NCBI GenBank assembly: GCA_025677835.1 | Contig: JAIXMR010000020.1 | Span: 186,001 to 250,000 of the forward strand | Direction: 5' to 3' | DNA: 64,000 nt | From: Sporodiniella umbellata | Taxonomy: Eukaryota > Mucoromycota > Mucoromycetes > Mucorales > Rhizopodaceae | Shown here: piece after piece, positions 1-15,137 of the stretch | Position numbering within the stretch: the first letter of the stretch is position 1 | Layout: every line of letters begins with the position of its first letter | Notes under the pieces: generated by a model | What the model saw: the letters and a program-made list of their open reading frames with translations, nothing else | Databases searched by the model: none | What the model was told of the DNA's origin: nothing | Program-made: the position numbers and the translations under genes

Positions 1-2
1 AT

Positions 3-2303
3 TTAAAAGTAGAGTAAAGTTGGCGACTTGACAGTAAATTTGAGATATGCATTTAAGCCAACGGCAAACATAAGAGCAAAGCAAATAATAGTGGGTCCCA
101 TAATTTCGTCGTAAGGACCAGCAGAACGATTTCGGATCAAATCACGACGACGATAATATAAGCCCATACCGTACATCAGAGTGGAGATAGATATCAGTGT
201 ATAGAGAATACCACTCAATTTTCCTACAGCGTCACCTGCATTGAATAATGCTAAAGAGAACGTAGAAAGAAGAGCACCAAATGACATCCATGAAAAGTAA
301 GTACGCTCATTGGCAAAGAAGACTTTGGGTTCCACGCGAAGTGGTGTAACAGGCTTTTGAGGGATTTTTACACCAGGTGGTAAGATAACAGGGGGTTGAT
401 CTTGTCGCTGCTGTTTAGTCTGAGGGGGATTGAATCGAGACATGAATCTGTTGAAGTTGTGCGCAATGCTGTCAACTGTTTTTGAAGCAAAGCCTTCGTC
501 TTCTTTTTGTCTGCTTTCTTCAGCTAGAGGGGGACTATTGATTCCCATATAAGAAGGAGCTTGTGTGTTTCGACTGCTGCTTAAAAGAGACGATCTTTCG
601 TTTGCTGCAGTGGAAGAGTCGTCTATTGTTTCAACTTCATGGGAGGCTTTGCCCTTGCCTTTGTCAGATGAAGCCTCTGGAATTTTCTCCATATTGTTGT
701 CTATTTGAGCTAACCAATAAGGCAATAAAGGTACACGGGTATCAAACATGACGGCCACGCCATGAACAAATTTAGAAAAGTCGTGTGCTTCTTCAAGAAT
801 ACCACTCTCTTCTAAATCCATAATCCACTCAGGTTCTTTTTCATTGGCGCCTAGCTCAAGCTTAATTTCGAAAGTAGCAAAAGGGTATCTGTTGATGTCA
901 CTTTCATTTTTTAAATTGTCAAAAGGAAAGTTGATATCGACATCTGGCCTACGCCAAGCTCCGCCTGGGCGACGGATAGTAGGATCGTCAGAAAACAACT
1001 GTGAGTCTTCTTTAATAAAGCATAAGTCAGTATCAAGTGCCATTCTAACACTTCTATCTCCTGGGATTTGGAAGGCGGTTCTGCGGTAATATGTACGCAA
1101 AACTATGATGACATAAGTTTAAATTAGTGTACAAGTTTCGTCGTGCAAAAGCTTAGAGATGTATTTTACCAGGCTCCATCTTTCTTTTCATGACGGCTTG
1201 CTGGACCTCTCTAACAAGCTTCTCGTGCTTTTCAATATCTTCCGCAGATCTTCCACTATTCTTCATTTTGCGCACATACTTATCAATAAAAGTAGTGTCT
1301 CCTTTTAGGAAACCAGCGATGTATTTATCTTTGATTGTAAAACGATCATTCAATTCTCCGCGGTTTTCTTCGACCAATGTTCTGCGCTCAAATGAAATCG
1401 AGCTATTCCCTTTAGCGCTGCCATACCAGCGAAGGCGAATCACTTGTGACCCTTCAGCACCTTCAACACGGGAGTTGTAAGAATCTAATTCTACGTCGTC
1501 AAAATAGACTGAAGAAATGGGAGGGTCGATATTGTCCTGTTTTTTGGAATTGTCGCGGTAAACCAAGACTGGCAAGTGACGAAGGACGTAAGTTTTGAGT
1601 TCTAACACATTCTCTGTTTGGACAAAAAATCGTTTTACAATCAACCGACGGGAAGTTTCTTGATTTTGGTCCATAGCAGACATATAGTTGTTGACAGGCT
1701 TGAAGGACATAGTCATGCCTCCTTGTCTTACTTTAAAGAAAAGTTCAGATAGCTTGATTAAAAGAGTATCGTTGTCTTCATTCCAAAAAGGGCATTGGTT
1801 CAAACGGACCATAAACATAGGTCGAAGTACATACTCTGTATGACGGTCATGTTTCTTGACAATCTTCAAAAAACCTGTGTAGTTTAAGCGAGAAAATCGA
1901 GCTAAGCGATTAATGTCGTCAGCAATCCAGTTGATATTCTCTTGAATGTTTGCCATTTCGTTGACATTATCCTCGCTTGGTATTTGTGTGGTGATTTCCT
2001 CGTCCCACTCGTCAATTCTTTTCCTTATTTCTTCTATTTTCTCTTGGTGAAATGCAAAAACCTAGTTTTTTTTTTTTTTTTTTTTTGCCGTTTTTATAAG
2101 TAAAAGCGCTTTTTCTTCAAAACTATGAGACTTACTTTCTCAAGGTTGCTGTCAAGCAACTCAACAAATTCAGTTTCATCTTTTTCTGTGAAAGGTCTGT
2201 CTTTTTCAGCCTTTCTTAGTTTTTTCTTTAGTCCGTCATAATCTACATAATACGGCGTCCACTCAGGATATATGGCGTCTTTAAGCTGGGAACCGAACTT
2301 CAT
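3..2303 (-). CDS. VTC complex subunit, SPX plus polyphosphate polymerase-type domain (VTC2/3/4 family)
   Basis: Three exons join in phase (2303-2136, 2061-1170, 1102-3) into about 719 codons. The N-terminus is an SPX domain (starts MKFGSQLKDAIYPEW), which senses inositol pyrophosphates in this family. Next comes the tunnel-shaped triphosphate tunnel domain: IVKRFFV near residue 199 and RLRWYG with Arg265/Arg267 match the substrate-binding Lys and Arg pair of yeast Vtc4, and FEIKLEL carries the acidic metal ligand. A Ser/Gln-rich linker and three C-terminal membrane segments (DUF202-like) follow. Function by family: vacuolar synthesis and translocation of polyphosphate. The length fits Vtc4 (721 aa in yeast), but the YPxW..YxDYxxLKK start resembles Vtc2/3, so I do not choose a paralogue. 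The ERRT stretch has Arg where I recall Lys in Vtc4; this is from memory. The stop lies three bases from the window edge. Confidence 0.9.
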
Positions 2304-2720
2304 TCAAAATGCAGCGAAAAGAAGAGAAAATGTTCTTTGGCAAGAGATATTTGAGAACATTTCTGAGATTTAATCAATCGGGGAAACTTGCTTTTAAGCT
2401 GATTTTAAACCAAGATACGTTATTTATACGTGATGCCTTTTTTTTCTTTGCTTTTAGTTTTTCATAAAAAATAGTTTCAAATTTTGCTCAAAATCCGTTT
2501 TTCGATGCAAAAGAAAAAATAAAGATTTTGGTTGCTGTCAAAAGTGCGTACATTTTCAGTGTAACATCGCACCAAGTACCCACGTTCATAGGCATTTTTA
2601 CATGATTCGACAAGTCGGTGATTTTGCATTAAGATTGCGCTTCGACAGTGGGGTCAAGTAAGCTAAATTTATTTCAAAGGGTAACAATGATTGTTTTAGG
2701 TATAGCTCTACACGTTGCTC
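2304..2720. other. intergenic, upstream of the VTC gene
   Basis: About 417 bp between the end of the beta-trefoil gene and the ATG of the VTC gene, both on the minus strand. It must hold the terminator of the former and the promoter of the latter. It is AT-rich with short T and A runs; no ORF or RNA gene is seen. Confidence 0.5.
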
Positions 2721-3900
2721 TCAAAATACGTGTTTAGACTCAAAAAGATTAGTGGCAGCATTTACTGTCATGTTGGTCATCATGTCTTTCTTATGATGAT
2801 TGTCCTTTATCTCTTCAGAGCCTCTTTCCTGCAATAACTTTACAAGCTAATAGTACACATTAGTACATACATATTTGACATGTATTGTGGCGTATTTCTT
2901 TCTGTCTTACCTCAGCGGCCGCAATCCCTGCGATAATCTTTTTGGCAGTGGAGTGATGAATCTCAGCCCCTTCTTCTCTGTGCTTTTTCTCCCACATATT
3001 CACAGCTTCATAGGCAACTGCTGCAGCAATAAGCTCCAGGCTATTAAAAGGTGTAAAAAAAAATGCTAGCTCATAAGCAACACTTCATGTATTTACCTCG
3101 CGTTAGCCTTTTTCTCTTTGTACACTTTTTTATTGGCTTCCTCCAAATCAGATTGTGCTAATACTTGATGGCGTTTGTGTCCCCATCCTTTCCAGTTTCC
3201 AAACCATGCCTTTAAGCGAGCACGTTTACCTTCATCCTCACTTTCATCATCAGAGTCTACAGGACTTGGAGGATCGGCAGGCTCAACCAACCAAAGCTGA
3301 TTAACAGCTTCCTCGATAGGCTTTTTATGGTACACCATAACCCGTGCATCCTCGTTTATATCTTCATGTCTAATATCAATTACTATGTGAGGATCGGAAA
3401 GAACAAAGATATAGCCGGTATCTATTTCGAATCCAAAACGTTGATCGTTTGCCTTTTTAAACAAGAGTTATTATCGGACAGCTTTTTGTTTGACTTACAG
3501 ATTCTTGATCTTTCATCTTATCCAGGTAGAGCTTACTTTCTCTAGTAAAAAATGCTTGATCATGTTAATACACTTCGCTGTCACACGTTTTTAAAAAACT
3601 TACCAACAACACCGTCTGCTCTATTAATATCCAGTACAAGACCGCTTTGTTTGTTGGTAAGGAAGCCGTCTTGGTGAATCCAAAGTTGACTATCTCTTTC
3701 TGGAGACAAAGGCTTTCTAGTGTTCATCACAATTTTTGAGCCAATCTGAGAAACATTAAAGAGTTAACCAAATGCAATAAAAAGACAATGAGGCAATTCG
3801 GTACCGCTGCATGCTCTGACTCCCGAATGTCAAGGACTAAATCGTTAAGTCTGGAGACAATGTAAAAATATCCAAGAGGAAATGAGTTGTTGACAGTCAT
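2721..3900 (-). CDS. beta-trefoil (ricin B-lectin-like) protein with C-terminal helical CipC/DUF3759-like domain
   Basis: Six exons join in phase: 3900-3805, 3745-3604, 3539-3499, 3452-3097, 3040-2911, 2828-2721. The protein is about 290 aa. Three related segments contain LVLDIR, LVLDIN and IVIDIR, and two carry SQLWI / NQLWL, the pattern of the Q-x-W beta-trefoil fold of ricin B-type lectins. After an acidic stretch (DSDDESEDEG) and a basic Trp-rich stretch comes an alanine-rich helical part (LELIAAAVAYEAVNMWEKK ... STAKKIIAGIAAAE) resembling the fungal CipC/DUF3759 domain. No signal peptide is visible, so it is probably cytosolic. The first donor (GTACCG) is unusual. Function is unknown: sugar or lipid binding is possible from the fold, but the sequence does not prove a ligand. 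Runs tandem with the VTC gene. Confidence 0.75.
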
Positions 3901-4382
3901 CAATGTAGAAAGAAATACTCAGAGCCAAAACAATTTTACTAGTATATTTTTAACATCCGACTATGGGAGGCTGAAACACAGTTTATCTGCAATTTATGCA
4001 CAAGCTAGACTTTATATTGATTTTTATGTCAAATACTTGGTTTACTTTATCTATTAATTATCATCTGTCAAAAACGTCAACTATTTCTTAGCTTTAGATG
4101 TATTCTTGTAAATATCTTATTCCTTTGTACTATATAGAATATAATCGTATAAGGCACCTTTTGTCTATAGATACAACGATACTGTATAAAAACTGTCAGG
4201 CTTTACAAAAAACTTCTAAAGTCTGAACTTAGGGCTTCTGTTCAGGGTAATTCAGATGAGCAGCCGAGCCCCTCTCGTCTCTCTCTATTCTTCGGCGTTC
4301 AAATTTTGATTTTCGAAAAAAAAAAAATCGCGTTTGTATCGCGTGTGCCTTTTTTCTTTCTTTTCAAAAAAACACTTGCTTA
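3901..4382. promoter_or_regulatory. divergent intergenic region between the beta-trefoil gene and SMC3
   Basis: About 480 bp separate two divergent start codons, so both promoters must lie here. A relatively GC-richer stretch (4240-4300) with pyrimidine-rich sequence precedes the SMC3 ATG. I cannot name any factor site with confidence. Confidence 0.45.
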
Positions 4383-8993
<4,611 letters not shown>

Positions 8994-9923
8994 ACTCATG
9001 CAAAAACAAACGTAATGTTTTTATATATTCCTGTCTATATATAAACGTACCTTTATTATTGTTATTATATAACTTAGCATCGTATAGTTTTCTTTAGTCT
9101 ATATAATGTTTTTTCTTCTTAGCCCTATAAGTGACTAGCGAGTTTATTCATAGAGCTGTCTTAATTCTAAATGTCTTGAGTTTGCTTTCAAGACATAGCA
9201 GGTTTAATACCGTTTGTATTCTCGTTCGATGACTTCTTGCTTTTACTTTCAGAAGCTATAAGAGTGTGTAGTTTACTCCTATAAAAGGCTCTTACAGATA
9301 TCGTTTCATATCTAAAACAAATTAATTTTTACATTTGAATATGTACAAAAAAGACCTTTCTTTTTCAAACTGCTGTAACAATAAAGAATGGAAAATTGTA
9401 ATCAAAAACAAAGTGTTTGTTAGTATATCAGCACAGAGACTTTCAAAATAGTATTTTGTTGCTACTATCCGTCACCTAGTAATAGACGTTTTTTTGAGAT
9501 ATTTACAAAAAAAAAAAAAAACAGTTTGAAAGTTGAGATGGAGAAATGCTTTTCAGCCAAAAAGCTCTCGAGAAATGACAGTTTAGATAGAGCTTTGATG
9601 AAAAAATGTCCATTAGTTCCCTTTGTTTAAAATTTTTGGTGTAGTTCGGTGAATAATCAAATCTTTTTTGCCAGACTATGTTACAAGGACAGATCAAAGT
9701 AACAAACCAAGTCTAAGATTATACCATTTAAAGCATTTGTTCGATTGAATCGTTTTTCAATACTTTTATCTGCTTGATGCTTATAAAAATGTCCAATTAT
9801 TTTGTAAGGCTGCCAATTTTCATTGGTGGATATGTATGCATTGATCGTCCCAAGCCACTAGGAAACAGTCCTTAACAGGGAAGTAAAGTATAGTGTATCT
9901 TTTTTTTTGACACAAATTAAAAA
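8994..9923. other. intergenic, SMC3 3' flank and RCL1 promoter
   Basis: 930 bp of AT-rich sequence between two plus-strand genes. Poly-A tracts occur around 9508-9522 and T-rich stretches just before the RCL1 ATG. Short open frames here (for example minus 9503-9697) have no recognisable content. Nothing else is seen. Confidence 0.5.
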
Positions 9924-11374
9924 ATGAGTAATCTTTTGAAGTTCGAAGGCCATGTCCATCTTAGACAACGACTTGTGTTGGCCACTCTGAGCGGAAGGGC
10001 AGTCCGCATTGAAAAAATTAGATCCGAAGACGAGAATCCCGGTTTAAGAGGTTTGCTGAAACACCTGAGCTGTAGATGACTGATAGCAGTGTCCATATAG
10101 ATTTCGAAGTGAAATTCCTCAACTTAATAGAGAAGGTAACCAATGGGTCAGTCATAGAGATCAGCTACACAGGTTTGAAGATACATCTTTTTTTTTTTAA
10201 AAAAAAAAAAACAGAAAACGGTACACTTACACCAACAATCTTATACTTTCAGGTACATCTGTTTTATATAGACCCGGTGCTGTAGAAGGTGGACGTATTC
10301 AACATGACTGTGGTACCGAAAGAAGCATTAGTTACTACTTAGAGCCAATGGTTGCACTTGCGCCATTTTCGAAAAAACCTTTTGTTTTAACTTTGGAAGG
10401 AATTACGACCGATCATGTTGATCCTTCGGTATGGTTGCTTAGATTGAATCAAAACATCACCGTTACTAACTCTTTTGTTCATTTGCACCCATTCCAGGTC
10501 GATTATATTCGTACTGTTTTGTTACCACAGCTAAAGCGATATGGAGTGGAGCAGAACTTGGAGTTAAAGGTAGGAATAGAGACGAAAGTAGATCAAGAAG
10601 GCCTACTTACAATTTATTGAAAATGCACATAAAAAAAAAAATCTAGATTACAAAAAGAGGCGCTCCTCCTTTAGGTGGTGGAGAAATTGTTTTTACCTGT
10701 GTGCCTGTTCGCCAAGTGAAGCCGATACAATTTGTAGACGAAGGTCGTATTAAAAGAGTGCGTGGTATTGCATACTGCACACGTGTTTCTCCCCAAACAG
10801 CCAATCGTCTAGTGGAATCAGCACGATCCCTGTTAAATAGATATATTCCTGATATTTATATCTATACAGATGTATATAAAGGAGCAGAAAGCGGAAAGTG
10901 AGTATATGCTATTGCAGTGCACATATGCCATTGGATACTGATGTAAACATAGGTCGCCAGGTTTTGCTCTATCACTAGTAGCCGAATCAAACACAGATGT
11001 ATTGCTTTCAGCAGAAAAGGCTGCTGAGCCGGGAGAAACACCAGAGGATGTTGGTGTTATTGCAGCCAAACTATTACTGAACGAAATCCGCAAAGGAGGA
11101 TGTGTAGATTCCACAAGTCAATGGTTAAATCTATTGTTCATGATCTTAGCCCCTGAAGATGTCAGTAAAATTAGAACCGGGCCACTTTCTGCTTTCACGT
11201 AAGGAACATTAACAGTAGGATATGCGTTAACACGGTCGTAGTACACAATATTTAGAGGATATTAAATCATTTTTCGGTGCATCTTTCAAGATAAAACAGG
11301 ATCCCTCAAACAACACAACTCTACTCACTTGCATGGGCATTGGTTATATCAATCACAACAAGAAAACAACTTAA
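9924..11374 (+). CDS. RCL1: RNA 3'-terminal phosphate cyclase-like protein RCL1 (18S rRNA processing)
   Basis: Six exons or more join in phase from MSNLLKFEGHVHLRQRLVLA to the stop at 11372-11374. Diagnostic blocks: SGRAVRIEKIRSEDENPGLR, NGSVIEISYTGTSVLYRPG, GGRIQHDCGTERSISYYLEP, GAPPLGGGEIVFTCP-type, RVRGIAYCTRVSP, APEDVSKIRTGPLS and a C-terminal FFGASFKIK block. RCL1 is a nucleolar RtcA-fold protein of the SSU processome that works with the GTPase Bms1 in 18S pre-rRNA cleavage; it is not an active cyclase. The family placement rests on the DEN-PGLR start and the PEDVSK block, which are typical of RCL1 rather than RtcA/RTC1. The first intron donor is GTTTGC, and the second intron carries a T/A palindromic tract near 10190-10212. 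Confidence 0.93.
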
Positions 11375-12079
11375 TAAAATATAGCGTTTGTTGTATTTGT
11401 TTTTTTGTATCCTCTTTTATCATTCCTTCCATCACACGAACTACGATCGAGGGTGATCAAGACTCGACAATAACAGAAATTATACAAGAGATACGTGCTA
11501 TTTCTTGTTACAAAGGCTTTGATCATGTCTACATTCAAAACAAATCACAAAGTTTGAAATAAGTTTCTAGTCCACTATCCCAAGCGTGTGACATAAAACA
11601 AGGATAGAGTAAGCCGTTAACATGGACTCTTTTTTTTTCTCAGAAACGCAGTACAAAAACTTTCAAGCAGAATACAAAAAATACATAGGGAATGTATTTA
11701 GATGGACAGTGTTTGCGGAATCAACACTCTTTGTACTGTAAAAAAGTGACCTTGATTTTGGAAACGATGTACCTATTCATGATTAATTTCAACTCTATTT
11801 TTTTTAGGAGTACAAACTTTGGACAAGTTGATGATTGGAAGCCGCTCCACCTCATTTTGGAACACATCTTTTTTTTTTAGGAGGTGTTTAGAAAAGTCTT
11901 TTAGAATACAGCCATGATTCAAAATCTTCACTTCAAAACTAGTTTCTGGCTTTCCTTTTTTTAAGAAGTTTATTTTGGAATAAAAAGGAGCTGTTTATGG
12001 CTGTATATATGTATATGTGTATTTGAGTGTGAAGAGTGTGAGGGTAAGGGTTGAGGGAGAGTAAATCAGTAAGGCTTAT
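11375..12079. other. intergenic between convergent RCL1 and 14-3-3 genes
   Basis: About 700 bp. It must contain both 3' UTRs and terminators. An open frame on plus (about 11329-11562) extends past the RCL1 stop in another frame; it has no recognisable domain and I do not call it a gene. T-rich runs occur at 11632 and 11868. Confidence 0.5.
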
Positions 12080-13244
12080 TTATTTTGCTTCTTCAGTAGC
12101 TTCGGCCTTGTTCTCATCTGCTTTATCAGTTTCTATCATTCAAATAATTTACATGAGTCGATCATTCATAACGATGATTGTTTTTACTAGTACCTTCTTG
12201 CAAATCAGAGGTCCATAAGGTAAGGTTATCTCTCAGCAATTGCATGATGAGAGTAGAGTCCTTGTAAGATTCTTCAGAGAGAGTATCCAACTCAGCGATG
12301 GCATCATCGAAAGCTTGTTTGGCAAGATGACAGGCGCGATCGGGGGAGTTAAGAATTTCATAGTAGAAAACGGAGAAGTTCAAGGCAAGACCCAAGCGAA
12401 TAGGGTGGGTGGGAGCAAGTTCAGTCTGTGCAACCTCAGTGGCAGTCTTGTAAGCATCGTGGGCTTGAGTAGCAGATGTCTTGCGATGTTCGCTTGTGAG
12501 GAACTCAGCGAGGTAACGGTGATAGTCGCCCATCCTTTTTATAGTGTTTAGTTTCGTGATATTCCCAAGTTTTTTTTTCTTTTTAAAAAGGAAGATACTT
12601 ACATCTTGTAGTAGAATACTTTAGATTCACCACCTTGGGCGTTGGGGATCAAGTTGTCGTTCAAAACAGCCAAGATGTCTTTGCAGACATCTTGGAGTTC
12701 AGTTTCAATCTTTTGGCGGTAAGCCTTGATCTTTTCAACTTGAGTAGAGTTGCCTTTGCTCTCTTCCTTTTGTTCAATAGAAGAAACAATTCTCCAAGAA
12801 GCACGGCGGGCACCGATTACGTTTTTATAGGCAACAGACAACAAGTTACGTTCCTCAACAGTTAACTCAACACCCATCTGGAAATGAAATAAATAAATAA
12901 GAATCGGGCCATCAAAAATCACGTTGTTCTCCCCCCACCACTCCTTTTAATTTACCTTTGCAACATCCTTGGTGAAAACGACCATTTCTAGCGTGTCAAA
13001 ACTGAGTGAGATTTATGTGATTTGTTGGAACCAACCAGGCGTTGATCCGTGTCTGCTTACCGTCGTATCGCTCGGCTTGTTCAGCGAGCTTGGCCATATA
13101 AACATTGTTTTCACGTTCCTAAGACATGAAGCTTGAGATGAGGAAAAAAAAAAAAAGAAAAAAAAAAATATATATATATATAATATATGTTTTCTTTTTA
13201 TTTTCACAAAGTGGATAAGACCGGTTTTTACGTACAGTAGACAT
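12080..13244 (-). CDS. 14-3-3 family phosphoserine-binding adaptor
   Basis: Six exons (13244-13236, 13118-13061, 12987-12956, 12877-12603, 12534-12194, 12132-12080) give exactly 256 codons including stop, so 255 aa, the usual 14-3-3 length. Family hallmarks: [41 protein letters not shown], the phosphopeptide-groove stretch [28 protein letters not shown] and [11 protein letters not shown]. It dimerises and binds phospho-Ser/Thr client proteins in cytosol and nucleus. The last exon is an acidic tail ([17 protein letters not shown]). The first exon encodes only three residues. The GTACTA donor before the last exon was chosen because it joins the acidic tail in frame. Confidence 0.96.
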
Positions 13245-14280
13245 ATTGTTTTGTTTCTATGTAGTTATATATAAAGTAATATAATGAAAAGAGGAAAAAG
13301 AGAAAAAAAAAACCAGTTCCCTGACGATTATAAGCACTAAGCGGAGATTCTAAAAAAGGTAATTTTTCTTCCCTATTGACGTCACACTATTCGCCAGAGC
13401 GAATTAAAGAAAAGCTTTTTTTTTTGTGTATTTGGGACACCTTATTCAGAAATAATTTGGGGAATAAAACACAATTCAACACCCGTTAGAATCGCCTATA
13501 AACTTGAAGCTTTCTCGAAAAGAGGCAGTGATACAGAGAACTAAACATACACCCGAAAGATGTTTTGGTCAACAAAAGAAAGGCCAGCTTTAGCTTCAAT
13601 AGCATTTCTGGTTTATCCTTGTACTCACCTTCTCCTTTCTAGCGCCTGATAACCAAGGGCTCTTGGAGTGGAAAATGACTACATACAACGTGATTTGATA
13701 TAAACTTGTGAGAATAGACAATTGCCATAAATCAATCTAACAAGGAGGTAAGCCCTTTTTGTACTCCTATAACTCAAGTTCGGCCCGCTTCCTAGATAGC
13801 TTGGGCCCAGTAAGAGAAATAAGTCAAACAAAAGTTAGAAAAAGAAGGCTGCCATAGACAGTTCCAGAGACCAGCTCATTTACACAGAAGTCAAGAGTAT
13901 AGTCCAGAACTGAGCGTGTGACAAAGTGTTTCAGGAACACGATTGATTAATGTGTCCAATCTTGGGTGAAAAGAGCTCGTTTTAATTTTTGAGGAGACTC
14001 ACTTTAATGCGACAGAGTATAGATTAGACACGACACATGCGCTAGAATGGCTCATGCAATGGTTTAAGTAAATCCTAAGCATAGTAGCGGAGCCTAGCGG
14101 ATTCGGTTGATAAGTCTCTAGCTTACAGATGGGCTGCGTTGAAAGAAGAGAGGGGCATTATCCACTGAAAAATGTCTATGTTTGTTAAACCCTATTTATT
14201 TTAAAAGGTAAAAAAAAAAAAAGGAAGACAGAAGTTGGAAAGCTGTAAATAAACTTGAATAGCAAGCCAGAGTCTTTCTC
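13245..14280. other. long intergenic region upstream of the 14-3-3 gene
   Basis: About 1 kb between RPS16 (ending 14281) and the 14-3-3 start, both minus strand, so mainly the 14-3-3 promoter and RPS16 3' end. It is noticeably less AT-rich between about 13540 and 14160 than other intergenic DNA here. No ORF, tRNA or 5S-like sequence was recognised. An A/T-rich dinucleotide run lies at 13169-13188. Confidence 0.45.
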
Positions 14281-14903
14281 TTAACGATAAGACTTTTGGT
14301 AACGGGCACGGGCACCGGGACCAGCAAACTTCTTGGGTTCACAACGACGGGGATCGGCAACAAGAAGAGTACGGTCATATTGAACAAGGATTTCCTTGAT
14401 TTCCTTCTTGGCGGCTTCATCAACGTACTTTTGGTAGAAAGAAACGATAGCTTTGGCAAGGGCTTGACGGATAGCATAGACTTGAGAGACATGTCCACCA
14501 CCGTGGGTGCGGATTCTGATGTCAACGTTAGCGAAACGTTCTTCACCCAAAAGAAGAATGACTTCGTAAACCTTGAACTTCAAGATCTCGGGTTCGAGGA
14601 GCTCAATAGGAGAACCGTTGATACGGATGAGACCGCGTCCACGCTTACAGTGGGCAACAGCAGTGGCGGTTTTCTATCATTGGACCATTAGTCTGAATTT
14701 CCTTCTTTTTTTTTTTTTTTAATTGAAAAGGAATTGACGAGAATCAATAGCTTTTAATACGAATCACATTCTATCTGTTGTGATGAGCCAAGCGCGTGTT
14801 TGCTCCCCAATCCAAATTCTCTGTCAATTCCCTTTCAAATTCCAATGTTCACATTGGATCTCCAAAAATTTACCTTGCGACCGAATGTTTGAACAGCTTC
14901 CAT
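14281..14903 (-). CDS. RPS16: 40S ribosomal protein uS9 (RPS16)
   Basis: Two coding exons, 14903-14874 ([10 protein letters not shown]) and 14673-14281, give 140 aa against about 143 in yeast. Conserved features: [57 protein letters not shown] and the invariant basic tail ending [16 protein letters not shown], which reaches the ribosomal P site. The intron after codon 10 is a typical ribosomal-protein gene position. An AG at 14910 just upstream of the ATG together with a donor near 14999 suggests an additional intron in the 5' leader. Only about 235 bp separate it from the stop of the upstream OPT gene. Confidence 0.96.
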
Positions 14904-15137
14904 AGTGGCTAAAATTCAAAGAAACGTTTTAGGATCCATCCATTCATCCATCCATCCATCCACTTATGCAGATAGTGTATTTAACAAATGGGGTGTTTAC
15001 GTTACCTTAGGTGAAAGGGAAAGTTTGATGGATCTGCTGGCTTTGCTTTTTTGTGTATTTTCGCTTTCAGCCATCACTTGGCAGCCCACACAACTTGACA
15101 ATACATTTTTCAATTAGCGCTTCAATAAATATTTTAT
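14904..15137 (-). promoter_or_regulatory. RPS16 leader and promoter with possible 5' UTR intron and upstream ATG
   Basis: On the minus strand an upstream ATG (about 15072) opens a 23-codon frame ending at a GTAACG donor. An acceptor TTTTAG sits just before the RPS16 ATG. Splicing these would leave the upstream ATG out of frame with RPS16, so it is either upstream of the transcription start or a short regulatory uORF. A small CATC-type repeat lies near 14936-14960 inside the putative intron. Confidence 0.4.

Noticed and set aside
11329..11562. 77-codon open frame past the RCL1 stop
   Set aside because: No recognisable motif, overlaps the RCL1 end in another frame; kept only as a comment on the intergenic region.
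13245..14280. Possible tRNA, 5S rRNA or snoRNA in the less AT-rich intergenic stretch
   Set aside because: No cloverleaf, A/B boxes, 5S core or C/D boxes with paired ends could be identified by eye.
14936..14960. CATC-type short repeat as a regulatory array or CRISPR
   Set aside because: Too short and simple; an ordinary microsatellite. No CRISPR array anywhere in this eukaryotic window.
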